A stretch of 64,000 nt of DNA from Faecalispora jeddahensis (GTDB taxonomy: Bacteria > Bacillota > Clostridia > Oscillospirales > Acutalibacteraceae), in contig NZ_CBYL010000016.1 of assembly GCF_000577335.1 (NCBI RefSeq), forward strand, positions 1 to 64,000, read 5' to 3'. The position numbers and the translations under genes are program-made. Shown one piece after another: positions 16,014 through 25,330 of this stretch. The notes under the pieces were generated by a model, which made no database searches, was not told where the DNA came from, and saw only the letters and a program-made list of their open reading frames with translations. The stretch's first letter is position 1, and each line of letters begins with the position of its first letter.

Positions 16014-19000
16014 TCACTCCTCATTGCCGCTGCGGTCGGTCTGCTCCCTCACGGACGATTCCTTTTCATCCACCTGCCGGATCACTCTGCGGCCAAAATC
16101 CGGGCAGCGGCGGAAAACCTCCTCCAGCTCCTCCGGGGGCATCGGCCTGTAATAATAAAAGCCCTGCACCTCGTCGCACATTCTGCGGCTTAAAAAACGA
16201 AGCTGTTCCTCGGTTTCCACCCCCTCAGCGATCACCTTCATCTCAAGGCTTTTCCCAAGACTGATGATGGCTTGCGCGATCGCCCGGTCTTTGTCGCTCC
16301 GCTCGATCCCCCTGACAAACTGCATGTCCATCTTGATCCGGTCGATCGGCAGCAGCTTTAATCGCTCCAGAGAGGAATATTCCGTTCCAAAATCATCGAT
16401 CGAAAGGCAGACCCCCAGCCGCTTGAGCTGGTTCATCAAAACGACCATATCGATATTGCCGCTGTTGGCCCCGCTCTCGGTCACCTCCAGTTCCAGATAC
16501 TTTGGGGGAAGCCCTGTTTTCTCGAGCACCTGTGCTACCTGCTGCACAAATCCTCTGTTTTCCAGCTGATGTACAGAGATATTTACGGCTATGCGTACCG
16601 GGGGAAGGCCCATGTCCTGCCACGCCTTACACTTGGCGCAGGCGGTTTCGAGCACCCACGCGCCGATGGACTGGATCAGCCCCGTCTGTTCCGCCAGGGG
16701 AATAAAAACGGTTGGGCTGACAGATCCACGGTCCGGCAGTTCCCACCGCAGAAGGGCCTCGATCCCAACAATTTTCCCGGTTTGCAGATCGATCTGCGGC
16801 TGATAGTGAACCCTGAGCTGCTTTTTCTCCATCGCGCGGTAAAGCAGGTTGCTCAGCCGCGCATTTTCCATCGCTTTGTCCTTATAGGCCTGCAGACACA
16901 GGGCGTATTGGTTTTTGCCGTGCCCTTTCGCCTCGTACATGGCAATGTCGGCGTTTTTCATCAGCGTTTCGGCATCTGTTCCATCGTATGGGTACAACGA
17001 CACGCCGATGCTGGCTGTCATATAGAAATCCTGGCCGCGCAGAACGATCGGCCTTTGAATGGCCTCCAAAACCCTGCGGATTGCCTGAACCAGTTCCTCC
17101 TCGTCCGCCACCCGGCTCAGCATCAGTACAAATTCATCCCCGCCGATCCGCGCCACCACGTCGCCTGCCCCAATGCTTCCGGCAATCGCCTTTGAAACCT
17201 CCCGAAGAAGCAGGTCGCCCGTATCGTGCCCCAAGGTGTCGTTGATCGATTTAAAGGCATCCAGATCGATGAAAGCCACCGCGATTTTGATATTTTCTTT
17301 CTGAGCACGTTCCATTTCCAGATTCAGCTGATGCTTGAAGGACAGGCGGTTCGGCAGCCCTGTGAGCGTATCGTGAAACGCAGACCATTCGATTCTTCTG
17401 CGATCATCGAGCTTAATGGCCGCATCGGTGATCGTATCGGCCACAAGGGACAAAAACAGCGGCGGCTCCTTTGCCCAATCCGGATGCACCGAAGACGACG
17501 CAAAGCTCATAAAGCCAAACTCTTCCCCGTTCCTGACAATGGAGGTCAGAACAAATCCGCGGATTCCCATCCGCCGCAGCTGGACCTTCACCATTTCTGC
17601 CTCCAGCGGCAGCTGTTCGACGTCCGACACCACAAGCACCCGGCTATCGGGAATTCGATCGAGAAGCTCCTTGCACAAAAACGGGGCTCCGTTCTTGCAG
17701 ATAGTGGGAATGGAAGCGGCCGTGCCCGCCCGCCACTCACGACAGTACTGGATCACCCTGTTTTGGGGATTCCAAAGGGCCAGATACGCCCATTCACACT
17801 GAACGAACGGGCCGCATTTGGAAAGCAGGCTCTCAATCTTCTCGTCGAAGCTTTTCTCATCCACCGAAATCATGCTGTACGCAACCTCGGCGATCAGCGT
17901 CTGGCGGTACGCGTGGCCGGCATTTTCCCGAAGCCTGTTCCGGTATACCCGGCTGATGTAAAAACTCATGATACCGGCCAGCGCGATCAGGCCCAGCCGA
18001 ACCATATAGTCCGCGGAATCGAGCCTTACCACCGCAAACGGTGTAACACAGTAGACCAGCAGTTGGGTCTGCCCAGCGGAAAGCAGAATGGTAATGAGCA
18101 GAATCCGTTTATTGAACAGCAGGCCGACCATCAGCAGCAGAAAAAAGAACGTCCAGATCGTAATACTGCCGTAAACTGCGAATCGCAGTGTGACAAAAGG
18201 AATCAGCAAAGAGAACAGCACCGCAAAAAGGAGCTCTTTGAACAGCTCGTTGAGCACAAGCCTGCTGAGAAACAAAATGAAACCGCCGGTCAGCATCAGC
18301 AGCCCACTGAACAAAAAGGACGAGGACAGCATGGTCTCTCGATAAAAAAAGTGCTGGCTGAGCAGATTCATCAAGCTCCCAAAGAGAAAAAAGAAGCCTA
18401 AAATCTGATACAGCATGGTGCGGTTCGCGCGGTCCAAAATGGTTTCGTTGGGGTTCCCCGCAGCGGGCTGCATAAAGCCATATCGCCTGACGCAATGGCT
18501 CACCGCCAGAACAGGCAGCAGGGAAAAAATCGGCGCAATGCTCGGAGTATGGATCCCCAGCAGGGGCAGAATCACTTCCGTCACCGTGCCGAGCGCAATA
18601 CAGACCCACAGAGAAACCAGAAGCAGACGCGCCTGATTTCGCACTTCCGCCGACGCCGTTTTAGAGCCCCAGTTTTTCAGCAGCAGCGCAATGATAATGA
18701 AGTACACAATATAATAACAGCAAAACGCGGTATACCAGCCGCTTAAGGGAATAGTCGCCCAGCCAAGCGCTGTTTGGACCATATGGTCCCGTCTCGCCCC
18801 AAGCAGCGGCCGCAGCGCCAGACCATAAAGGAAAACCGTGCCCGGCAGATAAATCAGTACGGGAATCCACGGCCTTTTTAAAAACGGGGGAGGTTCGGTT
18901 AGAAACAGGATATAGTGCAGCAGAAATGCAAATATCGTTATATAACCAACGGGTGCAAGGCGGCTCCCCCAAAAACGGATGGCCGGCAAGGAACCGACGG

Positions 19001-19166
19001 TCTGAATCGCCAGACCAAGCGACCATAGGAAAACGGAACCCCCCATGGCTGCAAATATTCTGTTGATGACAGGCCGGTAATTGCCCTGAACCGTGTACAG
19101 CACACATGCAATCGAAGCTCCGCCGCTCGCCATGAGCAACACTGGTAACAGCAAAAAGAGTTCCAC
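16014..19166 (-). CDS. Membrane GGDEF-EAL c-di-GMP protein (first of tandem pair)
   Basis: 1050 residues from GTG 19166, chosen because GGAGG lies 7 nt upstream; the longer frame to 19250 has no ribosome site. The domain order matches its downstream paralogue: multi-helix membrane region, GAF-like sensor, GGDEF (DTLTGLPNRLSF, RIGGDEFVLM) and EAL (VGIEALLRWE, EVTESGAN, DDFGTEYSSL, EGVETEEQL). The I-site Arg is missing (GAGD where the paralogue has RDGD), so feedback inhibition of the cyclase may be lost. The pair looks like a tandem duplication with divergent sensor regions. Confidence 0.92.
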   Translation of the reverse strand: MELFLLLPVLLMASGGASIACVLYTVQGNYRPVINRIFAAMGGSVFLWSLGLAIQTVGSLPAIRFWGSRLAPVGYITIFAFLLHYILFLTEPPPFLKRPWIPVLIYLPGTVFLYGLALRPLLGARRDHMVQTALGWATIPLSGWYTAFCCYYIVYFIIIALLLKNWGSKTASAEVRNQARLLLVSLWVCIALGTVTEVILPLLGIHTPSIAPIFSLLPVLAVSHCVRRYGFMQPAAGNPNETILDRANRTMLYQILGFFFLFGSLMNLLSQHFFYRETMLSSSFLFSGLLMLTGGFILFLSRLVLNELFKELLFAVLFSLLIPFVTLRFAVYGSITIWTFFFLLLMVGLLFNKRILLITILLSAGQTQLLVYCVTPFAVVRLDSADYMVRLGLIALAGIMSFYISRVYRNRLRENAGHAYRQTLIAEVAYSMISVDEKSFDEKIESLLSKCGPFVQCEWAYLALWNPQNRVIQYCREWRAGTAASIPTICKNGAPFLCKELLDRIPDSRVLVVSDVEQLPLEAEMVKVQLRRMGIRGFVLTSIVRNGEEFGFMSFASSSVHPDWAKEPPLFLSLVADTITDAAIKLDDRRRIEWSAFHDTLTGLPNRLSFKHQLNLEMERAQKENIKIAVAFIDLDAFKSINDTLGHDTGDLLLREVSKAIAGSIGAGDVVARIGGDEFVLMLSRVADEEELVQAIRRVLEAIQRPIVLRGQDFYMTASIGVSLYPYDGTDAETLMKNADIAMYEAKGHGKNQYALCLQAYKDKAMENARLSNLLYRAMEKKQLRVHYQPQIDLQTGKIVGIEALLRWELPDRGSVSPTVFIPLAEQTGLIQSIGAWVLETACAKCKAWQDMGLPPVRIAVNISVHQLENRGFVQQVAQVLEKTGLPPKYLELEVTESGANSGNIDMVVLMNQLKRLGVCLSIDDFGTEYSSLERLKLLPIDRIKMDMQFVRGIERSDKDRAIAQAIISLGKSLEMKVIAEGVETEEQLRFLSRRMCDEVQGFYYYRPMPPEELEEVFRRCPDFGRRVIRQVDEKESSVREQTDRSGNEE

Positions 19167-19352
19167 CTTTTTTCCTCCAACAACAGGATGGTCTGTCATT
19201 CCATCGATAAAAACAATAAAGAAACTTGTTTTATTATTTAATCGGTTCAATCGCCCAGGAATGAAGAGAGTGAAAGTTAAAAATAAATATTATTTATAAA
19301 AACAGGCGCTTATCCGCAAAATTCCGCTTTCGTTTTAGAAAGAAACATCAGA
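19167..19352. other. Upstream region of GGDEF-EAL pair
   Basis: An AT-rich stretch (TTTATAAATAATATTTATTTT on the minus strand lies near 19275-19300) probably contains the promoter, but no clear -35/-10 pair with good spacing was found. Confidence 0.3.
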
Positions 19353-19386
19353 AAAACAGGTGTCAGAAAAAGCCGACACCTGTTTT
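19353..19386 (-). terminator. Terminator of the iron alcohol dehydrogenase gene
   Basis: Arms AAAACAGGTGTC and GACACCTGTTTT with T run on the minus strand. Confidence 0.75.
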
Positions 19387-19507
19387 GTTGTCGTACTGAT
19401 CTTTCCGGTGCTTCCGGACACGGGCACATCCGGCTATCGCCTACCGCCCGCTGCCGATTTTTATTTGTAGAAACAAATTTTATAGATTCCGCCCTGTCAG
19501 ACCAGAT

Positions 19508-20632
19508 TCAGATACTGCCGCGGGCAAGCGCTTTGCGCCCGGCCCTGTCGGCCTCGAGAACCGCCTGAATGAACTTCTCTTCCGTAGGGTTGCCGGGGGC
19601 ATATTCCCACTCCACCACAGAGGAAGCCTTTTTCGTGACCACCGGCAGATCCGCTTCGGTCAGACCGATCTGCTCCATGGTAACAGGAAGCCCAATGCTG
19701 CGGTTAAAATCCAGAATCCTGTCCCGCTCTTCTGTCTGATTATCATACGTCAAAAGACAGAGTACGCCGAAGGAAACAATCTCGCCGTGCAGGTGCTTTT
19801 CACAGGCGGGAATCAGAGAGCTGCCGTAATACACGCAGTGGGCCAGCGAGCTATTGTAATAGTAATTATCCTTGGGGTCGGGCTGATTCTGGTGCACGGT
19901 GCAGTTTGAAACGATCCCTGTTAAAATGATAATATCCAAAGCGACCTGCTCCAGCTCGAACGAAACCCGTTTGTTTTTGCAGTCCTGCAGCGCCCGGCTG
20001 CCGAAGGTAAGCAGCGGAGAGGTGCAGGTTTTTGAAATCCCCAGACCCAGCAGCGGCAGATGGTGCATTTTTTTGCCGCGGCAGGCAAACACCACCTCGT
20101 ACTCCTTAGAAAGCGCATCGCCAATACCTGCCCAGAACATTTCGTACGGGGATTCCGCAATGATTCTGGTATTGATAAACGTATGGCAGGCGGGCTGCTT
20201 TTGGTAGTAATACTGCCGGAAGGAACCGTCTGTGTTGTAGATCACGCTCAGGTTCGTGCAGGCCGCACAGTTGGAAGCCAGCGTCGGGAAGGTAAACACG
20301 GGCTTATCCAGCAGATCACCGAGGGTTTTTACCGTATCGCAGGCCCGGCCGCCGCCGACCGCAAACAGCATATCCGCCTTTTGAACCAGTTCCTCCCGGC
20401 GGAGCTTTTCCACGTTTTCCATGGTGGAATCGCCGCCGTACCATAAAAATCCGACAAGCTCTACCCTGGAACCCTCGATCCCTTTGATGAGCGCATCCTT
20501 CGCTTTTTCCATCGCAGTTTTGCCGCCGATCACAACCGCCTTGTTGCCGTAGTTTCTTGTCAGAAACGGAATTTCCTGATAGCAGTCTTCCCCCACACTG
20601 TAATTCGGCAAATAAATATTCTGGCTTTTCAT
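19508..20632 (-). CDS. Iron-containing alcohol/glycerol dehydrogenase family protein
   Basis: 374 residues, ATG 20632 with AGGAGCAGG upstream. The fold is that of iron-dependent dehydrogenases/GldA: AVVIGGKTAMEKA near the N-terminus, the NAD-binding LFAVGGGRACDTVKTLGD, then FPTLASNCAACTNLSVIY. Metal-ligand candidates are Asp in GIGDALSKEYE and His in SSLAHCVYYG and KHLHGEIVSFG. The substrate could be glycerol or another small diol or keto compound and is not resolved. It is unusual in lying behind a T-box leader (20770-21035) whose specifier reads isoleucine-like. It is transcribed alone. Confidence 0.85.
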   Translation of the reverse strand: MKSQNIYLPNYSVGEDCYQEIPFLTRNYGNKAVVIGGKTAMEKAKDALIKGIEGSRVELVGFLWYGGDSTMENVEKLRREELVQKADMLFAVGGGRACDTVKTLGDLLDKPVFTFPTLASNCAACTNLSVIYNTDGSFRQYYYQKQPACHTFINTRIIAESPYEMFWAGIGDALSKEYEVVFACRGKKMHHLPLLGLGISKTCTSPLLTFGSRALQDCKNKRVSFELEQVALDIIILTGIVSNCTVHQNQPDPKDNYYYNSSLAHCVYYGSSLIPACEKHLHGEIVSFGVLCLLTYDNQTEERDRILDFNRSIGLPVTMEQIGLTEADLPVVTKKASSVVEWEYAPGNPTEEKFIQAVLEADRAGRKALARGSI

Positions 20633-20769
20633 TTTTCCTGCTCCTCTTTTCTTTTCGAATCATAATTACTTTAAGGTTTCTTCTCCGCCGCAAGCGTGGG
20701 AAGAAACCGCTGTACTTTCACAAGGTCATTTTCAAACGAATCGCCCATCATCCAATCATTTTCGGGCAT

Positions 20770-21035
20770 AAAAAAAGGACCCGCCCGTATTAGGACGAAT
20801 CGATCGTGGTACCACCTAATTTCACGTGAAAGAATTGCCTTCACGCCTTATCACAACACAGGCATCCTGCGCCGTTTCCCATTTCTACGGCGGGCTTCCG
20901 TCAGAACCTACTGAGGGGCCGGCCCCTTTCAGCCTGCAGCTCCAAGAGGATTTCGAGCTCACCGCCGGGGAAACGTTCCCATCATCCGTTTCTCTCTTCG
21001 CTCGGTTGAGATGAGTCTACTTGTTCTTTTCACAG
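20770..21035 (-). promoter_or_regulatory. T-box leader, isoleucine-type specifier (tentative)
   Basis: The T-box core AGGTGGTACCACG (20804-20816) is followed by a terminator (CGTCC...GGGCGGG-T7). Upstream are the stem I landmarks: AGTA, AGAGAG, a small stem AAACG/CGTTT with loop GATGATGGGAA, then GAA-ATC-CTC TTGGAGCTGC. By the GAA-codon-C pattern the specifier is ATC (Ile). A CTC (Leu) reading a few bases earlier cannot be excluded. The next gene is the iron alcohol dehydrogenase, 138 nt past the terminator, not a synthetase or amino-acid gene. Confidence 0.85.
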
Positions 21036-21073
21036 CTTTTTCTATTGAGTTGTATGAAATTCTGTACAATAGA

Positions 21074-21102
21074 GATATACCACAGCAGGCAGTTCTTGTC
21101 AA
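21074..21102 (-). promoter_or_regulatory. Sigma-A promoter of the T-box transcript
   Basis: TTGACA (21097-21102), 17-bp spacer, TATATC (21074-21079). Confidence 0.7.
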
Positions 21103-21177
21103 GCCGATTGCTAAAAAACCGGTTGGCGAAACACACAGATTGCCTAGTAAAAACGAGATCCGTATACAGGAGAAAAT

Positions 21178-21223
21178 GCAAACGGGATCAGCCGGGAGCT
21201 TTGTTCCCGGCTGATCCCGTTTG
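21178..21223 (-). terminator. Strong hairpin downstream of the hydrogenase operon
   Basis: Perfect 18-bp arms AAACGGGATCAGCCGGGA and complement, 7-nt loop. The T tract is weak (GCATTTTC), but the stem is very stable. A second hairpin lies at 21289-21320 right after the hydA stop. Confidence 0.55.
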
Positions 21224-21352
21224 ACAGCATTAAGCGAAATCTTTTTTATCGTCAACTCACTTTCAATAACCTGTGCAAGTACAGTGAATTCCTCCCTCCG
21301 CCTGCGGCGGGGGAGGAATTTGATCACTTTTTAAAATGGTATTCCGATCAAA

Positions 21353-23119
21353 TCAATAGACCTCATTTGACCGATCCTGATCAAGATACGGGGAAAGCGG
21401 ACACTCCCACTTCTTATGCTTGGTATGAAGCAGCTTGTGGGAACGCTCCGACAGCGGCTTTTCAAAATAATCGCGATAAGCACCAAGCACCGCCGGATTT
21501 TCATGAGAGAAGCGCAGCGTATTCCCTTTATCCAGCTCGTAGAGCTGTTCGCCGCGAATCTGCGCGAATTCCATGCCGTCTGTAATCGGCTGGCCGCCGC
21601 CCCCGGCGCAGCCGCCCGGACAGGCCATCACTTCAACAAAATCATACGTGGTTCTCCCTGTGCGGATCGACTCCATCAGCTTTCTCGCGTTCCCGAGCCC
21701 GTTGACCACGGCCACCCGCAGAGTGCGGTCGGCAATGCGGAAGTTTGCTTCTTTCCAGCCCTGCATACCGCCAACCTCAAGGAACGCATCGGGGTCGGGA
21801 TTTTCTCCCGTCGCCAGGTAATATGCGGAGCGCAGGGCCGCCTGCATCACGCCGCCGGTGGTACCGAAAATCACGGCCGCGCCGGTACCGACGCCGAGCG
21901 GCATATCAAACTCCTCTTCCTCCAGCTCAGACACCAGAATATGCTCCGCGCGGATCATGCGGTCGATCTCGCGCGTCGTCAGCACCAGATCAACGTCCTG
22001 CCCCGCTCCGGCATCATTGAGCACCTTCTGCGCGCATTCGTCCTTTTTGGCAAGGCACGGCATCACAGAAATGGAATAAATCTGTTTCGGGTCTACCTTC
22101 AGCAGCTCCGCATAGTAGCTTTTGGCCACGGCGCCGAACATCTGCTGGGGTGATTTGGCGCTGGAAAGGTTGCCGACCATGTCGGGATACTGCGATTTGA
22201 TAAACCGCACCCACCCGGGACAGCACGAGGTAAACATCGGGAACCGGGCGGCTTCGGGGTGGCCCAGCTTTTCCAGCAGCTCGCTGCCCTCTTCCATGAT
22301 GGTGAGGTCGGCGGCGAAATTCGTATCGAAAATATAGCGGAATCCCATTTTGCGCAGCGCCGCAACAAGGCGCTTCACCGTCGCCTGCTCACGGGACAGG
22401 CCGAACGGCTCTCCCCACGCCGCGCGCACGGAGGGCGCAATCTGAACCACCGTGATTTTATCCGGGTCCGCCAGCGCGGCAAACGCTTTTTCAGTATCAT
22501 CGCGCTCGCGCAGCGCGCCTACCGGACAGTGTGTGATGCACTGACCGCAGAGCGCACAGTCGGAATCCTCGATTTTCCGGTTCCAGGTAACGTCTACCGT
22601 TGTACGGGAGCCGGTATTCGCCACATCCCAGATATGCATACCCTGAATCTCATCACAGACCTGAATGCAGCGCATACACTTGATGCACTTGGAAAAATCG
22701 CGGATCAGCGGGAAGCGTTTGTTCCACTCTGAAACCGGCAGCTCGCGCTGATACGGCAGGTCGAGAATGCCGAGATCGTTTGCGATCCGCTGCAGGCCGC
22801 AGTTGCCGCTGCGCACGCAGGTGGAACAGTAGCAGTCGTGCTGTGAAAGAATCAGCTCGACAATCCCCCGGCGGGCTTCACGGACGCGCGGGCTGTTGGT
22901 GTACACCACCATCCCCTCTTCCACCCGGTTATTGCACGAGGCCACAAGCTTATCCTTTCCGGCCAGCTCGACCACGCACACCCGGCAGGCCCCGATTTCG
23001 TTGATGCCCTTCAGGTAGCAGAGCGTGGGAATATGGATACCGACGGAGGCCGCCGCATCCAGAATCGTGGAGCCTTCCTCCACCTCATACGCCTTGTGAT
23101 TGATCGTAACCGTTACCAT
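21353..23119 (-). CDS. hydA: [FeFe]-hydrogenase catalytic subunit
   Basis: 588 residues, the length of CpI-type enzymes. N-terminal [2Fe-2S] domain (CYLKGINEIGACRVC); His-Cys cluster (HDCYCSTCVRSGNC); two [4Fe-4S] motifs (CIKCMRCIQVC and CALCGQCITHCPVG). H-cluster motifs are TSCCPGW, MPCLAKKDE and ACPGGCAGGGGQP, all with expected cysteines. It reduces protons or oxidises H2. It starts 7 nt inside the 3' end of the upstream NuoF/GltD-type gene, so the two are translationally coupled and probably form a complex linking NAD(P)H to hydrogen. Confidence 0.95.
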   Translation of the reverse strand: MVTVTINHKAYEVEEGSTILDAAASVGIHIPTLCYLKGINEIGACRVCVVELAGKDKLVASCNNRVEEGMVVYTNSPRVREARRGIVELILSQHDCYCSTCVRSGNCGLQRIANDLGILDLPYQRELPVSEWNKRFPLIRDFSKCIKCMRCIQVCDEIQGMHIWDVANTGSRTTVDVTWNRKIEDSDCALCGQCITHCPVGALRERDDTEKAFAALADPDKITVVQIAPSVRAAWGEPFGLSREQATVKRLVAALRKMGFRYIFDTNFAADLTIMEEGSELLEKLGHPEAARFPMFTSCCPGWVRFIKSQYPDMVGNLSSAKSPQQMFGAVAKSYYAELLKVDPKQIYSISVMPCLAKKDECAQKVLNDAGAGQDVDLVLTTREIDRMIRAEHILVSELEEEEFDMPLGVGTGAAVIFGTTGGVMQAALRSAYYLATGENPDPDAFLEVGGMQGWKEANFRIADRTLRVAVVNGLGNARKLMESIRTGRTTYDFVEVMACPGGCAGGGGQPITDGMEFAQIRGEQLYELDKGNTLRFSHENPAVLGAYRDYFEKPLSERSHKLLHTKHKKWECPLSPYLDQDRSNEVY

Positions 23120-24948
23120 CTGTAAGCCCTCCCCCCTTTGAACACGCCATAGCCGAAGTGATCACAGCGCAGACACCGCGAGGATTCCTGCGCGGCTTCC
23201 TGATCGGTCATGCCGCTTTCCATCAGGTCAAAATCGTTCTTTCGCTCGTCAGATTCCCGCTCGGTCAGGTTCACCCTGCCGCAGGGGGTTCTGTCGTCCA
23301 TATTGGCGGGGGGAATGACCACATCCGTCGTGATCTCGTGATGATATCCCAAGAAGTTATCGATATTGGCGGCAGCCACTTTACCGGCGGCCACGGCCTT
23401 GATCACCGTTGCGGGCCCGCTGACGCAGTCGCCGCCGGCAAACAGATTCGGAATATTGTCTACCCGGGCGCAGCTTTGCGCGATGATGCTTCCCCTGCTG
23501 ACCGGCACGCCATATTCCGCAAACGGCCCATACTCCACGCTCTGGCCGATGGCCGATACGATCAGATCACAGGGAATCCGGCGTTCTTCCATATCCGCGT
23601 CCACCGGTTTCGGGCGCCCGGCGGAATCCATGTTGCCGATGATCTGGGGGCGGACCCACAGCGCGGCGACGTCGCCGTCTTCGGTGGCTTCAATCCGGGA
23701 GGGCGCCTGCAGACACAAAATCCGGCAACCCTCATTTGCGGCACCCTGCACCTCTTCCGGCAGAGCGGTCATGTCCTCCTCACGGCGGCGATAAACGATC
23801 GCGACCTTCTCCGCGCCAAGACGCACGGCAGAGCGGGCCGCATCCATCGCAACGTTTCCTCCGCCGATCACCACCACGGTTTTCCCGGCAAAGCCGGATT
23901 TCACATTGTTGCCGATTGCGCGCAGCATATCCACCGCGGAGAGGACACCGCGGCTGTTTTCGCCCGGAATGCCGATCTTTCTGTCTGAATGCGCGCCGAT
24001 CGCGATGTAAACCGCATCATATGTTCCCGTCAGGTCGGAAATTTCGATATCCTTGCCGACGTTGACTCCGGTTTTCACCTGAACCCCGGTAGAGAGAATC
24101 GCCTCAATATCGTCCCAGAGCCGCTCACGCGGCAGGCGATAGCTCGGGATGCCATACCGCAGCATTCCGCCCAGATGCGGCTGCTTTTCGTAAACGGTGA
24201 CGCTGTGACCCATCAGGGACAGATAATAAGCGGTGCTCAGTCCGCCCGGCCCAGCCCCAATGACCGCCACCTGTTTGCCGGTTGCAGGCGCGCAAACCGG
24301 CGCGGAAACCTTGCCCGCGTGGTCGACGGCATAGCGTTTGATCCCGCGGATATTGATGGAAGCGTCGATCATGTTCCTTCTGCAGCGCGCCTCGCAGGGG
24401 TGCTCGCAGACAAACGCGCAGGCCGTCGGGAACGGATTGTCCTTTCGGATGAGCTGAACCGCGTCGGCATACCTGCCCGCGTGCACCAGGGCAATATACC
24501 CCGGGATGTCCACCCCGGCAGGACACAGCGCAACGCAGGGAACCGGCTGATTCAGGCTGCACGTACATCGGCCCGTCACAACGTGCTCCACGTAATCCTC
24601 GCGGAAGCCCCGGACCCCTTTGAGCACCATGTCGGCCGCCTCGTAGCCGATCGCACAGTCTGCCGACTGCACAATAATGGAGGCCGTCCGCTCAATCAAA
24701 TCTATGGTTTCCATTGTAGCCTTCTGATCCAGCACATCCTCCAGCAGGTGTTCCAGCTGTGCAAGTCCAATGCGGCACGGCACGCATTTTCCGCACGTCT
24801 GCGCCCTGCAGATTTTTAGAAAGGATGCCGCCAGATCGACGGGACACAGGTTTGGAGGGCTGGCAATGATCCGGCGTTCCAGATCACGGTAAAGCTTTTC
24901 GACAGTGGTTTGTGCTCTATTCGGTGTGATAATTTCAAGTCTGCTCAT
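23113..24948 (-). CDS. NuoF-C-terminal/GltD-like flavoprotein partner of the hydrogenase
   Basis: 611 residues from ATG 24948; GGGAGTGG is upstream, and the frame extension to 25044 is non-coding. Residues ~20-130 match the NuoF C-terminal 4Fe-4S domain (CRAQTCGKCVPCRIG). Residues ~130-215 form the GltD N-terminal cluster domain (CVALCPAGVDIPGYI, CAFVCEHPCEARCRR). An FAD-binding VIGAGPGGLSTAYYL and an NAD(P)-binding VVVIGGGNVAMDAARSA follow, and a C-terminal CLRCDHFG motif ends it. There is no NuoF FMN domain and no NuoE gene, so it is not the classical HydABC trimer. It likely shuttles electrons between NAD(P)H and HydA. Confidence 0.9.
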   Translation of the reverse strand: MSRLEIITPNRAQTTVEKLYRDLERRIIASPPNLCPVDLAASFLKICRAQTCGKCVPCRIGLAQLEHLLEDVLDQKATMETIDLIERTASIIVQSADCAIGYEAADMVLKGVRGFREDYVEHVVTGRCTCSLNQPVPCVALCPAGVDIPGYIALVHAGRYADAVQLIRKDNPFPTACAFVCEHPCEARCRRNMIDASINIRGIKRYAVDHAGKVSAPVCAPATGKQVAVIGAGPGGLSTAYYLSLMGHSVTVYEKQPHLGGMLRYGIPSYRLPRERLWDDIEAILSTGVQVKTGVNVGKDIEISDLTGTYDAVYIAIGAHSDRKIGIPGENSRGVLSAVDMLRAIGNNVKSGFAGKTVVVIGGGNVAMDAARSAVRLGAEKVAIVYRRREEDMTALPEEVQGAANEGCRILCLQAPSRIEATEDGDVAALWVRPQIIGNMDSAGRPKPVDADMEERRIPCDLIVSAIGQSVEYGPFAEYGVPVSRGSIIAQSCARVDNIPNLFAGGDCVSGPATVIKAVAAGKVAAANIDNFLGYHHEITTDVVIPPANMDDRTPCGRVNLTERESDERKNDFDLMESGMTDQEAAQESSRCLRCDHFGYGVFKGGRAYRW

Positions 24949-24990
24949 GTTTCTGACCACTCCCAATTCAGAAAATACGAAACTGCAACA

Positions 24991-25019
24991 ATTATAATAT
25001 AATTTCAGGGGAGTGTAAA
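24991..25019 (-). promoter_or_regulatory. Promoter of the hydrogenase operon
   Basis: TTTACA (25014-25019), 17-bp spacer, TATAAT (24991-24996) on the minus strand. The AT-rich region just upstream (25030-25090) has TTAACAA-like half sites, but no full Rex palindrome. Confidence 0.7.
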
Positions 25020-25189
25020 TGATTTTTCGGTAAATATTTATCAAACAAATTTGGTAATTATTTAAATTTTGTTAAAATTGCTGTAAATTCATCTTCTTAA
25101 CTTGCTTTCGGGAGTATTCCCGGTGTTGTACAGAAGAGCAATCCAAGGCGATTACCCACATAGACCAAGTACATTAAAAAATACAGACG

Positions 25190-25228
25190 AAACCCGGCGG
25201 ACGAGCCATTGGCTCATCTGCCGGGTTT
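25190..25228 (-). terminator. Terminator of the MFS/amidohydrolase unit
   Basis: Arms AAACCCGGC and GCCGGGTTT, with an inner GAGCCA/TGGCTC pairing. Confidence 0.65.
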
Positions 25229-25330
25229 CCCACACGATCAATCCACGCTGATCAAACCACACAAAACAAATCTATCAAAAAGTGCTCTTTCCCGCTCGGG
25301 AGAACAGGTAAGGCACCCGCGCGGCAGGGT

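Noticed and set aside
25030-25090. Rex operator upstream of the hydrogenase operon
   Set aside because: Only TTAACAA-like half sites are visible; the full TTGTTAA-N4-TTAACAA palindrome is missing.
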